A DNA stretch of 64,000 nt from Comamonadaceae bacterium OTU4NAUVB1 (GTDB lineage: Bacteria; Pseudomonadota; Gammaproteobacteria; Burkholderiales; Burkholderiaceae_C). The notes below the pieces were generated by a model. It had not been told where the DNA came from. It made no database searches and worked only from the letters and a program-made list of their open reading frames with translations. Positions 1 through 11,289 of this stretch are shown here, in pieces. The stretch lies in assembly GCA_024372625.1 (NCBI GenBank), contig CP099605.1, positions 124,001 through 188,000 of the forward strand, read 5' to 3'. Within the stretch, counting starts at the first letter, position 1. Each line of letters starts with the position of its first letter. The translations under genes and the position numbers were made by a program.

Positions 1-104
1 AGCTGTCGCCCTACGACCTGACCAAGGGCCGCATCACGTTCCGCCACCTGGAGCGCCGGGGCCCGCCGCCGGTCAATTCCGGCAACAACTCGCAGCGCCG
101 CTGA
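1..104 (+). CDS. infA: Translation initiation factor IF-1, C-terminal end (partial)
   Basis: The gene enters from the left edge; the reading frame begins at base 3 and ends with TGA at 102-104, leaving 33 residues. The visible part reads SPYDLTKGRITFRHLE and then a short polar tail. SPYDLTKGRI is the conserved end of the IF-1 OB fold, which binds the 30S A site during initiation. The extended tail rich in Pro, Asn and Arg fits the second IF-1 type common in betaproteobacteria rather than the short canonical one, which is an inference from recall. It lies 8 bases upstream of dbpA on the same strand, so the two are probably co-transcribed. The N-terminal part is outside the window. Confidence 0.85.
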   Translation, partial: LSPYDLTKGRITFRHLERRGPPPVNSGNNSQRR

Positions 105-112
105 CCCGTTCC

Positions 113-1534
<1,422 letters not shown>

Positions 1535-1570
1535 TCCGCCCTTCGCATATTTCCACAGCAGAGTTTCAAG

Positions 1571-1741
1571 ATGCCCCAAAAGATTCGTACCGAAGCAGAC
1601 CGCATGGCCACCCCCCGCCCCACGCCCGTCGCCGGCTACAACATCCCCAAGAGCGGTGGCGGCCAGAAGGTCAGCCTGGAGCGCGGCACCGCCACGCGCA
1701 GCAAGAAGAACCCCGGCAAGCGTCCCAAGAAGGGCGGCTGA
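1571..1741 (+). CDS. Small basic protein, function unknown (56 aa)
   Basis: A 56-residue ORF from ATG 1571 to TGA 1741, 36 bases after dbpA. The product is strongly basic, with a lysine-rich end (SKKNPGKRPKKGG) and a disordered-looking Pro/Gly middle, which suggests nucleic-acid binding but shows no named domain. A second in-frame ATG at 1604 could be the true start, giving 45 residues; neither has a strong Shine-Dalgarno. The terminator right behind it shows that it closes the infA-dbpA transcription unit. The coding call rests on position, codon use and the conserved-looking basic tail; I do not recognise the family. Confidence 0.6.
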   Translation: MPQKIRTEADRMATPRPTPVAGYNIPKSGGGQKVSLERGTATRSKKNPGKRPKKGG

Positions 1742-1780
1742 AGCCCCCCGATGCCCCGCGGCATCCGGACACCCAACCCG

Positions 1781-1804
1781 AAGCGCTCCGAGGAGCGCTT
1801 TTTT
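1781..1804 (+). terminator. Rho-independent terminator after the dbpA unit
   Basis: Perfect stem AAGCGCTCC / GGAGCGCTT around a tight GA turn, followed by a T run (1799-1804). It lies 40 bases past the small basic gene. Confidence 0.85.
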
Positions 1805-1952
1805 CATGGGCCGGACGGCGTGCGCCGGGCTCGGCGTGGTCGGACACCCGAGTGCCCCGGGGGGAATCGCGTCGCAACGTCCTACATGGTCGGGACGAGG
1901 AGGTACTTAGCTTGATTCGAACCCATCCCACGATTCATTCGAAAGTCCCTTA

Positions 1953-4394
1953 ATGGCTCCATCCAGCAAGGCGTCCGCGCCTTCGTCCGTTCCCGCCTCG
2001 GTCGCGACCGCCGCCCAGGCCGCGGCCCGCAACACCGACAGCGGCCCGGCCCATCCCGCGCCGCCGGGCGCCGCCGCCGGCGACCTGCCGGCCCAGAAGG
2101 CCGCCGACACCCAGACGCTGGCCGCCGCCATGCCGGCCAACACCAACAAGGCGCTCGAGCACGGCATGGACAACGCCCTCGCCGCGCCCGAGGGGCTGAG
2201 CGCCACGCCGCCCTCGCGCCTGCCCACCGGCAGCACGCTGTCGGAGAGCAATTCGTCGGCCAAGGTCGGCACGGTCGCGGCCGAGGGCGTCAACGCCACC
2301 ATCGGCACGCTCGACCGCGTGCGCGTCGATTCGACCGGCCAGGTGCTCACGACCAACCAGGGCGTGAAGATCGCCGACAACCAGAACTCGCTCAAGGCCG
2401 GCCTGCGCGGCCCGGCCCTGCTCGAGGACTTCATCCTGCGCGAGAAGATCACGCACTTCGACCACGAGCGCATCCCCGAGCGGATCGTGCACGCGCGGGG
2501 TTCGGGCGCGCATGGCTTCTTCGAGTCCTACGGTTCGCTGGCCAAATACACCAAGGCCTCGGTCTTCGCAGAGGCCGGCAAGGTCACGCCGGTGTTCGTG
2601 CGCTTCTCGACCGTCGCCGGCGAGCGCGGCTCCAAGGACACGGCGCGCGACGTGCGCGGTTTCGCCGTCAAGTTCTACACCGACGAAGGCAACTGGGACC
2701 TGGTGGGCAACAACATCCCGGTGTTCTTCATCCAGGACGCGATCAAGTTTCCCGACCTGGTCCACGCCGTCAAGCCCGAGCCTCACCACGCGATGCCGCA
2801 GGCGGCCTCGGCGCACGACACCTTCTGGGACTTCGTCTCGCTGATGCCCGAGTCGACCCACATGCTGCTGTGGCAGATGAGCGACCGCACCCTGCCGCGC
2901 AGCTACCGGATGATGCAGGGCTTCGGCGTGCACACCTTCCGCCTGGTCAACGCCGAGGGTGAATCGGTGTTCGTGAAGTTCCACTGGCAGCCCAAGCTGG
3001 GCACGCATTCGATGGTGTGGGACGAAGCGGTGAAGATCTCCGGCGCCGATCCGGACTTCCACCGGCGCGACCTGTGGGAAGCCATCGACGGCGGCGAGTA
3101 CCCCGAGTGGGAACTGGGCCTGCAGATCTTCACGGAGGAGCAGGCCGAGGGCTTCAGCTTCGACGTGCTCGACTCGACCAAGGTGATCCCGGAGGAACTG
3201 GTGCCGGTGCAGGTGGTGGGCCGCATGGTGCTCAACCGCAACCCGGACAACTTCTTCGCCGAGACCGAGCAGGTCGCCTTCTGCACGGCGCACATCGTGC
3301 CGGGCATGGACTTCACCAACGACCCGCTGCTGGCCGGCCGCATCCACTCCTACGTGGACACGCAGATCAGCCGCCTGGGCGGCCCCAACTTCCACGAACT
3401 GCCGATCAACGCCCCGATCGCGCCGGTGCACAACAACCAGCGCGACGGCATGCACCGCCAGGCCATCCCGCGCGGTCGCGTGTCCTACGAGCCCAATTCG
3501 CTGGCCGGCGGCAGCCCGTTCCAGGCCGGTGCGAACCAGGGCTTCCAGAGCGTGGCCCGACGCATCGACCGCGCGGAGTCGAGCGACAAGGTGCGCGGCA
3601 AGCCCGAGAAGTTCGCCGACCACTACACGCAGGCCACGCTGTTCTTCGAGAGCCAGACCCCGGTCGAGCAGGCGCACATCGTCGCGGCCTTCCGCTTCGA
3701 GCTGTCCAAGGTCGCCGTGCCGGCGATCCGCCAGCGCGTCGTCGCGGGCCTGGTCAACGTCTCGGCCTCGCTGGCGGCCCAGGTGGCCGAGGGCCTGGGC
3801 ATCGAGGTGCCCGCCGCCCTGCCCAAGGCGCTGGAGACGCCGGCCACACCGGAGGTCGACAAGTCGCCCGCGCTGTCGCTGCTGGCACGCCCCGGCGACG
3901 GCGGCATCCGCACGCGCAAGATCGCGATCCTGGTGGCGCACGGCATCGACGGCGCGTCGGCCGTGGCGGTCCACAAGGCGCTGTTCGACGCCGGCGCCGT
4001 GCCGCGCTTCGTCGCGCCGCGCCTGGGGACCGTGAAGACGGCCGACGGCACGCCGATCGAGGCCGACGCCACGCTGGAGAACAGCCCGGGCTTCCTGTTC
4101 GACGCCCTGGTACTGCCCGACGGCGCCGCCGGTGTCCAGCTGCTGGCCACCGACGGCCACACGGCCGACTTCGTGAAGGACCAGTACCGCCACTGCAAGA
4201 CGCTGTTCGCGCTGGGCGCGTCGCAGGCGCTGCTGACGGACGCCGGCATCCCGCTGACGCTGCCCGACGGCACGGACGATCCCGGCCTGATCCTGGCCGA
4301 CGCGGCCGATGTCGGCGCGGCGACGGTGGCGTTCATCGCCGCCGTCGGCCAGCCGCGCCACGCCGCGCGCGACAGCGACCCGCCGCTGGTCTGA
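1953..4394 (+). CDS. katE: Large-subunit catalase HPII (KatE)
   Basis: An 813-residue clade 2 catalase that removes hydrogen peroxide. Aligned by eye to E. coli HPII, the key positions match with a constant offset of 52: catalytic His180 in [10 protein letters not shown], Asn253 in LVGNNIP, and haem-ligand Tyr467 in [10 protein letters not shown]. After the catalase core, the last 150 residues form the flavodoxin/DJ-1-like domain typical of large catalases ([13 protein letters not shown] onward). The N-terminal 80 residues are Ala/Pro/Ser-rich and longer than in E. coli. The position that is His392 in E. coli, which forms a covalent bond to the haem tyrosine, is Cys444 here. The start at 1953 has no clear Shine-Dalgarno. 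Terminators flank the gene on both sides, so it is probably monocistronic. Confidence 0.95.
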   Translation: MAPSSKASAPSSVPASVATAAQAAARNTDSGPAHPAPPGAAAGDLPAQKAADTQTLAAAMPANTNKALEHGMDNALAAPEGLSATPPSRLPTGSTLSESNSSAKVGTVAAEGVNATIGTLDRVRVDSTGQVLTTNQGVKIADNQNSLKAGLRGPALLEDFILREKITHFDHERIPERIVHARGSGAHGFFESYGSLAKYTKASVFAEAGKVTPVFVRFSTVAGERGSKDTARDVRGFAVKFYTDEGNWDLVGNNIPVFFIQDAIKFPDLVHAVKPEPHHAMPQAASAHDTFWDFVSLMPESTHMLLWQMSDRTLPRSYRMMQGFGVHTFRLVNAEGESVFVKFHWQPKLGTHSMVWDEAVKISGADPDFHRRDLWEAIDGGEYPEWELGLQIFTEEQAEGFSFDVLDSTKVIPEELVPVQVVGRMVLNRNPDNFFAETEQVAFCTAHIVPGMDFTNDPLLAGRIHSYVDTQISRLGGPNFHELPINAPIAPVHNNQRDGMHRQAIPRGRVSYEPNSLAGGSPFQAGANQGFQSVARRIDRAESSDKVRGKPEKFADHYTQATLFFESQTPVEQAHIVAAFRFELSKVAVPAIRQRVVAGLVNVSASLAAQVAEGLGIEVPAALPKALETPATPEVDKSPALSLLARPGDGGIRTRKIAILVAHGIDGASAVAVHKALFDAGAVPRFVAPRLGTVKTADGTPIEADATLENSPGFLFDALVLPDGAAGVQLLATDGHTADFVKDQYRHCKTLFALGASQALLTDAGIPLTLPDGTDDPGLILADAADVGAATVAFIAAVGQPRHAARDSDPPLV

Positions 4395-4467
4395 GCGGTG
4401 GCCGCGCCGGGTCGATCCCGGCGCCGGCGGCGACCGCGCCCATGGCGCGGGTGCCCGGCCTTCTCGC

Positions 4468-4499
4468 AAGACGCCGTCCTCCGGGACGGCGTCTTTTTT
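4468..4499 (+). terminator. Rho-independent terminator after katE
   Basis: Perfect 11-bp stem AGACGCCGTCC / GGACGGCGTCT with a TCCG loop, then a run of T. It lies about 75 bases after the katE stop. Confidence 0.9.
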
Positions 4500-4590
4500 C
4501 GTGGGCGCCGTCCGATCGACAGGGCGCACGGGCTTGGCACACTTGTTGAATGTTCCGACCCTCCCACGCCTTTTTCTCCCAGGATCTCCC

Positions 4591-5382
4591 ATGAAGCTCA
4601 AAGCCAACTGCACCATGACCGTGAAGGCCGGCACCGACTGCCCGGTGGTCGCCATGCTCCGCCCGCGCAGCGGCATGGCGCAATGGATGATCAGCGAACG
4701 CTACGAACTCGAACCCTGGGTGCGCACGGTCGAATACGTCGACAGCTACGGCAACCTCGGCCAGCGTTTCGTGATCCCCCAGGGCGAGATGCGCATCGAG
4801 GTCGAGATGGTCATGGAGACCGAGGACGACATCCGCGTCCTGCCCGGCGCGCCCCGCACGCTGGTCGAGGAATTGCCCGACGACGCGCTGCTCTACCTGC
4901 TGCAGAGCCGCTACTGCCCGTCCGACAAGATGGAGGGCAAGGCGCTGGAGATCGTGGGCGACGCGACGCCGGGCTACGACCAGGTCGAGGCCATCCGGGC
5001 CTGGATCCACGACAACCTCGAATACCGCTACGGCGTGAGCAACGGCACCACCGACGCGCTCGACTCGCTGGCCCACGGCGCCGGCGTCTGCCGCGATTTC
5101 TCGCACATCGGCGTGGCGCTGACGCGGGCCCTGAAGATCCCGGCGCGCATGGTCGTGGGCTACCTCCACCGGCTCGACCCGATGGACATGCACGCCTGGT
5201 TCGAGGCCTTCGTCGACGGGCGCTGGTACACCTTCGACGCCACCCAGTCCGAGCCGCGCGGCGGCCGCATCGTGGTGGCCTACGGACGCGACGCGGCCGA
5301 CGTGGCCTTCGTCTCCAACTACGCGCCGCTGGAGATGGGCGAGATGAAGGTGACGGTCGACCGGGTCGACTCGGACGACTGA
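4591..5382 (+). CDS. Transglutaminase-like domain protein
   Basis: 263 residues, starting at ATG 4591; the longer upstream reading frame runs back through the katE terminator and is not used. The N-terminal half is a beta-rich region found in bacterial transglutaminase-like proteins. The C-terminal half carries the papain-fold catalytic triad: Cys167 in GVCRDFSH, His201 in DMHAWFEAF and Asp216 in YTFDATQ. There is no signal peptide or membrane segment, so it is probably cytoplasmic and may act as a protease or amidase rather than a true cross-linker. The substrate is unknown. It stands alone between a terminator and the convergent yihY-type gene. Confidence 0.85.
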   Translation: MKLKANCTMTVKAGTDCPVVAMLRPRSGMAQWMISERYELEPWVRTVEYVDSYGNLGQRFVIPQGEMRIEVEMVMETEDDIRVLPGAPRTLVEELPDDALLYLLQSRYCPSDKMEGKALEIVGDATPGYDQVEAIRAWIHDNLEYRYGVSNGTTDALDSLAHGAGVCRDFSHIGVALTRALKIPARMVVGYLHRLDPMDMHAWFEAFVDGRWYTFDATQSEPRGGRIVVAYGRDAADVAFVSNYAPLEMGEMKVTVDRVDSDD

Positions 5383-5428
5383 CGCGGCACGATGCGGCGG
5401 GACGCGGCGCGCCGTCCGCGTCGCCCGT

Positions 5429-6715
5429 TCAGCGCCGGCGCTGTTTCTTCAGCGTGGCGATCGCCTTGTGGCCCTGGCGCGCCGCGCGGCGCTGGCGCTT
5501 CTCCCAGTGCATCACCACCGTGGTGGCGAAGCTCGCCGCGCCCAGCAGGATGACCTGGCGGGCGAGGGTGGTCGTGGCCAGGCGCAGGCGTTCCTCGACC
5601 TCGCGCTGCGCCTGGGTGGTGCGGCGCACGGCCTCGGCGTCCATCGACAGGGACGCGCCGCCGGCGGCGCCGGACGCCGCAGCGGCGCCCGTCGCCGCCA
5701 GGGCCGAGCGCGCGGTCTCGTGCGGCGCCGCGCCCGGAACCGCGTCCGTGCCGGCTTCCTTCACGGCCGCGACGGCCTGGGTGGCGGCGGTGGCCTTGGT
5801 GCCGGCGATGGAGCCGTGCTCGTTGGCGTAGACCTTGGTGAACTCCGCGCCCAGCAGGAAGATCTGCGCCGCGTAGTAGACCCAGGCCAGCAGCACCACC
5901 AGCGAGCCGGCGGCGGCGAAGGACTCGTTGACGCCGCTCTTGCCAAGGTAGAGCCCGATCAGCGTCTTGCCCACCTCGAACAGCACGGCCGTGACGATCG
6001 CGCCGATCCACACGTCGTGCCATTCGATCCGCACCGTCGGCATGAGCTTGAAGATCATCGCGAACAGCACCGTCGTGATGCCGATCGACACCACGGTGTT
6101 GAGGCCCAGCAGCAGCAGTTCCCAGCCCGGCAGCAGGCCGCCGGCCCAGCCGCCGAAGGCCGCCACGCTCGCGCTCACCAGCAGCGACACCATCAGCAGG
6201 AAGGCCAGTCCCAGGATCAGGCCGAAGGACAGCACGCGCGCGCGCAGCAGGCCCCAGACGCCGCTGGGCTTCTCGCGCTCGGGCACGTGCCAGATGCGGT
6301 CGAGCGAGCTCTGCAGTTCGCCGAACACGGTGGTCGCGCCGACGATCAGCACCGCGATGCTGATGAGGCTGGCGATCAGGCCCTTGGCCGGTTCGTCGGC
6401 GCTCTTGATGAGGCCCTGCACGGCGACGGCGCCCTCGCGGCCGATCAGGCCCTGGAGCTGCGTCACGATCTCGCCCTGCACCGCCTCGCGCCCGAAGATC
6501 GCGCCGGCCACGGCGATGACGATCACCAGCAGCGGCGCCAGCGAGAACATCGTGTAGTAGGAGATGGCCGCCCCCATGCTCGGGGCAAGGTCGTCGATCC
6601 ACGCCATGACGGCCTTGCGGGCCAGGTCGTAGAAGTACTTGACCTTCGAGCCCTTGGCGGCGGCGGAGGAGGAGCCCGGTCCGGTGGGCACGGGAACGGA
6701 GGGGGCGGATGGCAT
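5429..6715 (-). CDS. YihY/BrkB family inner-membrane protein
   Basis: 428 residues, starting at 6715 with a short Pro/Ser-rich leader. The core has about six hydrophobic segments, beginning with SMGAAISYYTMFSLAPLLVIVIA, the family signature region (DLAPSMGAAISYY), and ending near VLLAWVYYAAQIFLLGAEF. Known as UPF0761/BrkB; once called RNase BN in error, and the real role is unsettled (transport or envelope). The C-terminal 130 residues are Ala-rich and end in a basic tail KKQRRR, longer than in E. coli YihY. It lies 129 bases downstream of the CYTH-CHAD gene on the same strand. Confidence 0.88.
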   Translation of the reverse strand: MPSAPSVPVPTGPGSSSAAAKGSKVKYFYDLARKAVMAWIDDLAPSMGAAISYYTMFSLAPLLVIVIAVAGAIFGREAVQGEIVTQLQGLIGREGAVAVQGLIKSADEPAKGLIASLISIAVLIVGATTVFGELQSSLDRIWHVPEREKPSGVWGLLRARVLSFGLILGLAFLLMVSLLVSASVAAFGGWAGGLLPGWELLLLGLNTVVSIGITTVLFAMIFKLMPTVRIEWHDVWIGAIVTAVLFEVGKTLIGLYLGKSGVNESFAAAGSLVVLLAWVYYAAQIFLLGAEFTKVYANEHGSIAGTKATAATQAVAAVKEAGTDAVPGAAPHETARSALAATGAAAASGAAGGASLSMDAEAVRRTTQAQREVEERLRLATTTLARQVILLGAASFATTVVMHWEKRQRRAARQGHKAIATLKKQRRR

Positions 6716-6844
6716 GGCGCGGGTTCCTGGTATGTCGGCGTGGGACCGTCACGTTAGGAGCCTGAGCGCCGACACGGGCGCCGGACGACGTGAGCGCTTC
6801 TTGTCAGCCGGCGACCGTGCGAACGCGCATTCCGCCGGACGCGC

Positions 6845-8458
6845 CTACCGGCGGGCCCCGTGTTTCCAGAACTTCGGCGCCCCGGCGATCCTGCGCAGCG
6901 CCCGCTGGCTGGCCTTCGCGGCGGCGTCCTGCCGGGCGCTGAGCCAGCCGACCGCGAACCAGGCGCGCGGGTCGCGCGCGGCGGCGGTGCGGAAGGCCGC
7001 GAGCGCGGAGGCTTCGTCGTTGGCCTCGCCCAGGGCGTCCTGGGCCGGCGCGAGGTGCGCCAGGTAGCGTTCGGCATCCCTTGCGTCGAACAGCGGTGCC
7101 ACGAACTCGCTCAGGTAGCGCAGGCGCTTGAGCTTCTTGCGCACGCCGTGGCGCGCCTCGGCGTCCAGGGTGTCGAAATCCCGCGCGTCCGCGACCAGGC
7201 GCCGGTGCAGCTTGCGCAGGCGCCGCGCCAGGGTGTGGCGGGCTTCGGCGGCGTCGAGCGCCGTCGTGCCATCGGCGGACGGCGGGGGCGTGGCGCCGGC
7301 CGCGAAGCCGATCAGGTCGACGAGGACGCCCTGGAAGGCCGGCGCGCGCACCAGCGCGACGGGCGCCGGCGTGTCGATGGACTCGGCCTCCAGCAGGGCG
7401 GGCGGCGCACCGGCGGCTTCGAGCCTCGGGACGAGCTTCTCGGCGCGCAGTTCCCGGTCGCGGCGCGCGCCCAGTCCACGGAAGGCCTCGACCAGGGGCG
7501 GCTCCCAGGCGGGATCGAAACCGGGGCCGAGCGCGTGCAGCTCGCGCAATGCCGTGCGCAATCGGCGGATGCCCACGCGCAGCTGGTGCACGACCTCGGC
7601 CGACGCCCGTCCGGCGGCGATCTCGCTGGCATTGGGCAGCATCTGCGCCAGGCAGGCGGCGACGACGGCGCGCTGGATCGACGCGCCGTCCGGCACGCCC
7701 GCGCGCCCGGCCGCGTTCTCGCCCTTTTCCTTGTGCTTCCCTTTTTTCCGGCCCTTGTCCGGGTCCTCGGCGACGGCCGCGAAACGCGGTGGCCGCGCCT
7801 TCACGGCCGGCGCCGCGTCGAGGCCGGCCATCAGCCGCTCGCCTTGCTCGGCCTTGGACACGGTGCTCAGCCAGAGGCCGTGGGTCTGCGACCACCGGCG
7901 GGCCAGCGCGACGAGGCCGGCGATGTCGCCGTCGACCAGTTCGAGTTCGAGTTCGCACACCGGCGAGCGCCGGGGCGCGCCGCCCGCGGCCGGCGTGGCG
8001 GCGACATGGCCGAGGTCCAGCGCCAGTTCGACCGTCGCGCCGCCGCCTTGCGCGGCGGGCGCCCCGACCTCGCGCGCGAGGCGCCAGACGTCGGTGCCGT
8101 AGGTCTCGGCCAGCGGCAGCGCGGCTTCCTCGAGCAGTCGTGCGATGCGTGCGCCCACGGGCGTGCCGGCGTGGCGCCGCACGTCGGGGGAGGGGACGGC
8201 CCCGGCCGTCGCCGCGCCCAGGTCGACGTTGTGCTCGAGCCGGTGCAGCGGACCGTCGCCCAGCGCCTTGGCGGTCTGCACCCAGCGGTCGCCTTCGCGG
8301 CGCAGGCGCAGCACGGCGCCGTGCGCGGCCAGCGTGCCGTCGGCGGTGTCGAAATAGCGCGCCCGCAGGCGCGTGCGGCGCGTCGGTGCGCTGCGCAGGT
8401 CGGCCTTCAAGGCGTCGAGACGATCGGCCGGGATCTGGAACTTGAACTCGATTTCCAT
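6845..8458 (-). CDS. CYTH and CHAD domain protein (inorganic triphosphatase-like)
   Basis: 537 residues. The first eight residues hold the ExExK signature (Glu2, Glu4, Lys6) of the CYTH tunnel fold, which extends to about residue 205 and in E. coli YgiF hydrolyses inorganic triphosphate. From about 255 to the end is a CHAD domain, an all-helical His-containing domain known to bind polyphosphate (HQLRVGIRRLRTALRE is the typical first helix). A Lys-rich linker (KGRKKGKHKEKGE) joins them. The pair suggests a link to polyphosphate or triphosphate metabolism, but no ppk or ppx gene is nearby. It is divergent from the small gene at 8580. Confidence 0.9.
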   Translation of the reverse strand: MEIEFKFQIPADRLDALKADLRSAPTRRTRLRARYFDTADGTLAAHGAVLRLRREGDRWVQTAKALGDGPLHRLEHNVDLGAATAGAVPSPDVRRHAGTPVGARIARLLEEAALPLAETYGTDVWRLAREVGAPAAQGGGATVELALDLGHVAATPAAGGAPRRSPVCELELELVDGDIAGLVALARRWSQTHGLWLSTVSKAEQGERLMAGLDAAPAVKARPPRFAAVAEDPDKGRKKGKHKEKGENAAGRAGVPDGASIQRAVVAACLAQMLPNASEIAAGRASAEVVHQLRVGIRRLRTALRELHALGPGFDPAWEPPLVEAFRGLGARRDRELRAEKLVPRLEAAGAPPALLEAESIDTPAPVALVRAPAFQGVLVDLIGFAAGATPPPSADGTTALDAAEARHTLARRLRKLHRRLVADARDFDTLDAEARHGVRKKLKRLRYLSEFVAPLFDARDAERYLAHLAPAQDALGEANDEASALAAFRTAAARDPRAWFAVGWLSARQDAAAKASQRALRRIAGAPKFWKHGARR

Positions 8459-8579
8459 GGAGGGTGGGAGGTGGGACGTGCCCGAAGAGAAAAAGGGGCG
8501 GCCATGCTCGCACGCGGAGCCGCCGGATTTGATGAAAGGCCGCGTGACCCGTCGGGACAGCGCCTACGATGGCGCGACC

Positions 8580-8894
8580 ATGACCGACGACTACCAGATC
8601 GACATCCCGCCGTCCTTCCTCGCGCTGCATACCGACGCGTCGCGCCAGCGCCTGCGCGAACCCATCGCCGTGGTGCGCGCGCGCTACGACGTCTGCGAGG
8701 ACTTGGCGGCGCACCTGGTGGAGCACGCGCGCATCCTGGCGCACGTGGAGGTGCCCTCGGAGGACGAGGTGCTGCAGCGCATCCACGCCGGGCTGCGCAC
8801 GCCGGAATCGGGCGTCTCGACGCCCGAGGCGCGCTGGATCGTGCTGCGGCTGGCGGAACTGCTGGGCTGGCAGACGCCGTCGCTCGACGGCTGA
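8580..8894 (+). CDS. Small conserved protein of unknown function
   Basis: 104 residues, starting at ATG 8580 (TDDYQIDIPPSFLALHTD). It is acidic, mostly helical by appearance and lacks a signal peptide. It recalls a short Comamonadaceae family often labelled ATPase with chaperone activity, although no Walker motif is present, so that name should not be taken as a function. The segment RYDVCEDLAAHLVEHA and the ending RLAELLGW are the parts I recognise from that family. It is divergent from the CYTH-CHAD gene and 124 bases upstream of glgX. Confidence 0.7.
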   Translation: MTDDYQIDIPPSFLALHTDASRQRLREPIAVVRARYDVCEDLAAHLVEHARILAHVEVPSEDEVLQRIHAGLRTPESGVSTPEARWIVLRLAELLGWQTPSLDG

Positions 8895-9018
8895 GCAGGG
8901 TTTCCGGCCGGTGGCGGTGCCTTCGGCCTACGACGCTTACAGGCAACGGCCTTGCCGGCGGCGGACGGGTTCCCCGAGAGTGTGCGCAGTCCCGGCTCCA
9001 GAACCCAACCCACCCAAC

Positions 9019-11205
9019 ATGACCGTCTCCACGACCCCCTCCAAGCCCGCCGATCCCCCCGAAACCCCGTCCTTCGTGCTCGAGGAAGGCGTGCCCCATC
9101 CGCTGGGTGCCACCTACAACGGCAAGGGCGTCAACTTCGCGCTTTTCTCGGCGCACGCGACGCGGGTCGACCTGTGCATCTACGACGAGAGCGGCACCAC
9201 CGAGACCGCGCGCATCACGCTGCCCGAGTACACCGACGAGGTCTGGCACGGCTTCGTGCCCGGCCTGGAGCCCGGCACGCGCTACGGCTATCGCGTGCAC
9301 GGCCCCTACGAGCCCATGAAGGGCCACCGCTTCAATCCCAACAAGCTGCTGCTCGACCCGTACGCCAAGGCGCACATGGGTGAGCTCAAGTGGGGCCCGG
9401 AGGTCTTCGGCTACACCGTCGGCCATCCCGATGGCGACCTGAGCTTCGACGAGCGCGACAGCGCCGATTTCGTGCCCAAGTGCGTGGTGGTCGACTCGCG
9501 CTTCGAATGGAAGCAGACCGATGCCGTGCGCGTGCCCTGGAATGAGACCGTCTTCTACGAGACCCACCTCAAGGGCTACACCATGCGCCACCCCGACGTG
9601 CCCGAGCACTTCCGGGGCACCTTCGCGGGCATGACCGACGAGGTCATCGCGCCCATCAAGGCGCTGGGCGTGACCAGCGTCGAGCTGCTGCCGATCCAGA
9701 TGTTCCTCAACCAGCCGTTCCTGCTGGAGAAGGGCCTGACCAACTTCTGGGGCTACGACACGATGGGCTTCTTCGCCCTCGACCAGCGCTACATGGACGG
9801 CCCGAACATCGACGAGTTCAAGGCCATGGTCGACCGCTTCCACGCCCAGGGCCTGGAAGTGATCATGGACGTGGTCTACAACCACACGCCCGAAGGCAAC
9901 GAGATGGGGCCGACGATCTCGTTCAAGGGCATCGACAACGCCAGCTACTACCGGCTGATGCCTGGCGGCGAGGACGGCAAGGACGGTCCGGGCCCGCGCT
10001 ACTACATCAACGACACCGGCACCGGCAACACCATCAACCTGAGCCATCCGCGCGTGCTGCAGATGGTCACCGACAGCCTGCGCTACTGGGTCACCGAGAT
10101 GCGCGTGGACGGCTTCCGGTTCGACCTCGCCACCATCCTCGCACGCGAGGCGCACGGCTTCGACGAAGGCGGCGGTTTCCTCGACAGCTGCCGCCAGGAC
10201 CCGGTGCTCTCCAGCGTCAAGCTCATCGCCGAGCCCTGGGACATCGGCCCGGGCGGCTATCAGGTGGGCGGCTTCCCGCCCGGCTGGGCCGAGTGGAACG
10301 ACAAGTTCCGCGACACCGTGCGCGCCTTCTGGAAGGGCGACGAGGCCATGGCGCCGGCGCTCGCGCAGTGCCTGACCGCCAGCGGCGACCGCTTCAACAA
10401 GCGCGGCCGCCGGCCCTGGGCGAGCGTCAACTTCATCACCGCCCACGACGGCTTCACGCTGGCCGACACCGTCAGCTACAACGAGAAGCACAACGAGGCG
10501 AACAACGAGAACAATCGAGACGGCCACTCCGACAACCGCTCGTGGAACTGCGGCGTCGAGGGTCCCACCGACGACGAGGGCGTGCTGGCGCTGCGCGCGC
10601 GCCAGCAGCGCAACCAGCTCGCCACGCTGCTGCTGTCGCAAGGCACGCCGATGGTGCTGGCCGGCGACGAGTTCGGGCGCACCCAGCAGGGCAACAACAA
10701 CGCCTATTGCCAGGACGACGACATCTCGTGGGTGCAGTGGCAGGACATCGACGCGCGCGGCGAGGCCTTGCGCGCGTTCACGCAGCACCTGACCGCCCTG
10801 CGCCGCCGGCTGCCCGTGCTGCGTCGCAACCGCTTCCTGACGGGGCAGTGGAGCGAGGCCGCCCAGGTCAAGGATTCGACCTGGTTCGCGCCCGACGGGA
10901 CCGAGATGGCGGCCCTGCACTGGGAAGACGCGCAGACGCGCTGCTTCGGTCTGCTGCTCGAAGGCACCGCGCCCTCGTCGTCGCTGCCCCGCGCGGCCGC
11001 CGACGAGAGCGTGCTGATCGTCTTCAACGCCTGGGAGGGCGCCATCGACTTCACGCTGCCCTCGCGCGGCGAGGCGTTCGCCGACAAGGGCTGGACGCGC
11101 GTGGTCGACACCGCGCTGGAGGTCCAGGAGGACGTGCCCTTCGAGCCGGGCCACCGCTACACGGTGACCGGCCGCTCGCTGCTGGTGTTCACGTCGCCGG
11201 CCTGA
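9019..11205 (+). CDS. glgX: Glycogen debranching enzyme GlgX
   Basis: 728 residues, starting at ATG 9019. It hydrolyses alpha-1,6 branches of glycogen trimmed by phosphorylase. The N-terminal CBM48/isoamylase domain (HPLGATYNGKGVNFALFSAHA) is followed by the GH13 barrel. The catalytic set is visible: nucleophile Asp369 in DGFRFDLA, acid Glu405 in IAEPWD, and Asp477 in TAHDGF; VVYNHTPEGN is the usual first conserved region. The length is a little above the E. coli enzyme (657). No other glg gene is in the window, so glycogen synthesis must be encoded elsewhere. A strong terminator follows within 25 bases. Confidence 0.93.
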   Translation: MTVSTTPSKPADPPETPSFVLEEGVPHPLGATYNGKGVNFALFSAHATRVDLCIYDESGTTETARITLPEYTDEVWHGFVPGLEPGTRYGYRVHGPYEPMKGHRFNPNKLLLDPYAKAHMGELKWGPEVFGYTVGHPDGDLSFDERDSADFVPKCVVVDSRFEWKQTDAVRVPWNETVFYETHLKGYTMRHPDVPEHFRGTFAGMTDEVIAPIKALGVTSVELLPIQMFLNQPFLLEKGLTNFWGYDTMGFFALDQRYMDGPNIDEFKAMVDRFHAQGLEVIMDVVYNHTPEGNEMGPTISFKGIDNASYYRLMPGGEDGKDGPGPRYYINDTGTGNTINLSHPRVLQMVTDSLRYWVTEMRVDGFRFDLATILAREAHGFDEGGGFLDSCRQDPVLSSVKLIAEPWDIGPGGYQVGGFPPGWAEWNDKFRDTVRAFWKGDEAMAPALAQCLTASGDRFNKRGRRPWASVNFITAHDGFTLADTVSYNEKHNEANNENNRDGHSDNRSWNCGVEGPTDDEGVLALRARQQRNQLATLLLSQGTPMVLAGDEFGRTQQGNNNAYCQDDDISWVQWQDIDARGEALRAFTQHLTALRRRLPVLRRNRFLTGQWSEAAQVKDSTWFAPDGTEMAALHWEDAQTRCFGLLLEGTAPSSSLPRAAADESVLIVFNAWEGAIDFTLPSRGEAFADKGWTRVVDTALEVQEDVPFEPGHRYTVTGRSLLVFTSPA

Positions 11206-11227
11206 CGGGCGCGCCGGACGGCGATTG

Positions 11228-11258
11228 AAAAAGGCGGTGCATCGGCACCGCCTTTTTT
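11228..11258. terminator. Bidirectional terminator between glgX and the DUF3606 gene
   Basis: Stem GGCGGTGC / GCACCGCC with an ATCG loop, flanked by an A run on the left and a T run on the right, so it reads as an intrinsic terminator on both strands. It ends glgX (plus) and the convergent DUF3606 gene (minus). Confidence 0.88.
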
Positions 11259-11289
11259 CTGGGCGCCCGCCAGGGCGCGCCCGGGGGTT

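Noticed and set aside
1905..1935. tRNA T-arm-like GATTCGAACCC before katE
   Set aside because: The flanking bases do not form the 5-bp T stem or any acceptor stem on either strand.
1950..4676. Minus-strand 908-codon frame opposite katE
   Set aside because: It is a shadow of katE: low-complexity His/Arg/Gly product and no ribosome site.
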